Assembly (NCBI GenBank): GCA_019242395.1
Contig: JAFAVP010000070.1
Location: 1 to 32,580 of the forward strand
Reading direction: 5' to 3'
DNA length: 32,580 bases
DNA from: Alphaproteobacteria bacterium
GTDB lineage: Bacteria; Pseudomonadota; Alphaproteobacteria; Micropepsales; Micropepsaceae
Shown: positions 32,178-32,580 of the stretch, piece by piece
Layout of the letters: each line of letters opens with the position of its first letter
Position numbering within the stretch: the stretch's first letter is position 1
Notes under the pieces: generated by a model
Seen by the model: only the letters and a program-made list of their open reading frames with translations
Database searches by the model: none
What the model was told of the DNA's origin: nothing
Position numbers and translations under genes: made by a program

Positions 32178-32580
32178 ATGGCCGAACCTCTCGACCGTCA
32201 GGAAGCGTTCTCCGGTACACAGGATGTGCGGCAGCAGCATCGTTTCGATGTGAAGCGGCTGGAGCGATATCTTGCTGACCACATCGCGGGCTTTGCCCCG
32301 CCGCTGGAAGTCCGCCAGTTCAAAGGCGGCCAGTCCAATCCGACGTACCAGCTCATCACGGCAAAGAAAAAATACGTGCTGCGCCGGAAACCCCCGGGGA
32401 AACTGCTGCCCTCCGCGCACGCGGTTGATCGCGAATTCCGGATCATCTCCGCGCTGCACCCCACCGGCTTTCCCGTCGCGCGGCCTTATCTGCTCTGCGA
32501 AGACGAGAGCATCATCGGCACCATGTTCTATGTGATGGAGCACGTGGAGGGCCGCATCTACTGGGGCCCGCTGCTGCCCG
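32178..32580 (+). CDS. APH-type phosphotransferase family protein, 5' part (runs off window)
   Basis: The frame opens at the ATG at 32178 (MAEPLDRQEAFSGTQDVRQQ) and stays open to the window end (134 codons), so it is missing from the ORF track. The segments FKGGQSNPTYQLITAKKKY and VLRRKPPGKLLPSAHAVDREF are typical of the aminoglycoside-phosphotransferase/choline-kinase-like family. These proteins often neighbour acyl-CoA dehydrogenases (ACAD11 N-terminal type), and VMEHVEGRIYWGPLLP is also typical of that group. The catalytic HXD and DFG-like motifs lie beyond the window. Function in bacteria is not settled; acyl-CoA or hydroxyacyl phosphorylation has been suggested. Confidence 0.88.
   Translation, partial: MAEPLDRQEAFSGTQDVRQQHRFDVKRLERYLADHIAGFAPPLEVRQFKGGQSNPTYQLITAKKKYVLRRKPPGKLLPSAHAVDREFRIISALHPTGFPVARPYLLCEDESIIGTMFYVMEHVEGRIYWGPLLP

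Overview
This is a GC-rich chromosomal window from a Gram-negative bacterium, most likely an alphaproteobacterium. The evidence is the topA-rnr-Nudix-rpmG neighbourhood, the pmbA-cysQ-DUF4170 run leading into lipid A genes, a DUF2093 gene, and coaBC-dut. I cannot place it at order or genus level. Genes are tightly packed, with many ATGA, GTGA and TAATG stop/start overlaps. I saw no tRNA, rRNA, CRISPR array, insertion sequence or prophage.

Layout. 1-6850: 3' end of topA, a secreted DUF3828-like protein, rnr, a Nudix hydrolase and an MFS transporter, closed by a hairpin terminator. 6850-7610: a doubtful small ORF, then rpmG with a plausible promoter and a very good bidirectional terminator. 7614-8519 (minus): an alpha/beta hydrolase. 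8585-12756 (plus): glpD, a diacylglycerol-kinase-family lipid kinase and an alkyl-DHAP-synthase-like flavoprotein, which form a possible glycerophospholipid or ether-lipid module. 12743-16307 (minus): feruloyl-CoA-synthase-like ligase, a MOSC gene broken by an in-frame amber codon, a small ORF and an HSL-type esterase. 16386-19006 (plus): coaBC, dut, cysK. 19007-19781: about 775 bases without a credible protein gene. This stretch contains what looks like a self-standing structured RNA gene of about 400 nt, with a -10-like box, many nested hairpins and a U-tract terminator. 19782-27738 (plus): MAPEG protein, pmbA, cysQ, DUF4170, msbA-like exporter, waaA, lpxK and an LpxL-type acyltransferase, an almost uninterrupted outer-membrane lipid A/Kdo operon. 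27681-30224 (minus): xseA, DUF2093 and a Tat-type M23 peptidase. 30271-31536: purD. 31533-32082 (minus): a MazE-like/PemK-MazF-like toxin-antitoxin pair whose toxin gene is frameshifted. 32178-end: start of an APH-type phosphotransferase.

Most of the window is conserved housekeeping. The parts that deserve a second look are the unidentified RNA candidate at about 19168-19566, the two broken genes (MOSC and PemK/MazF-like toxin), and the glpD/lipid kinase/AGPS-like cluster. All family assignments were made by reading the translations, without database searches.
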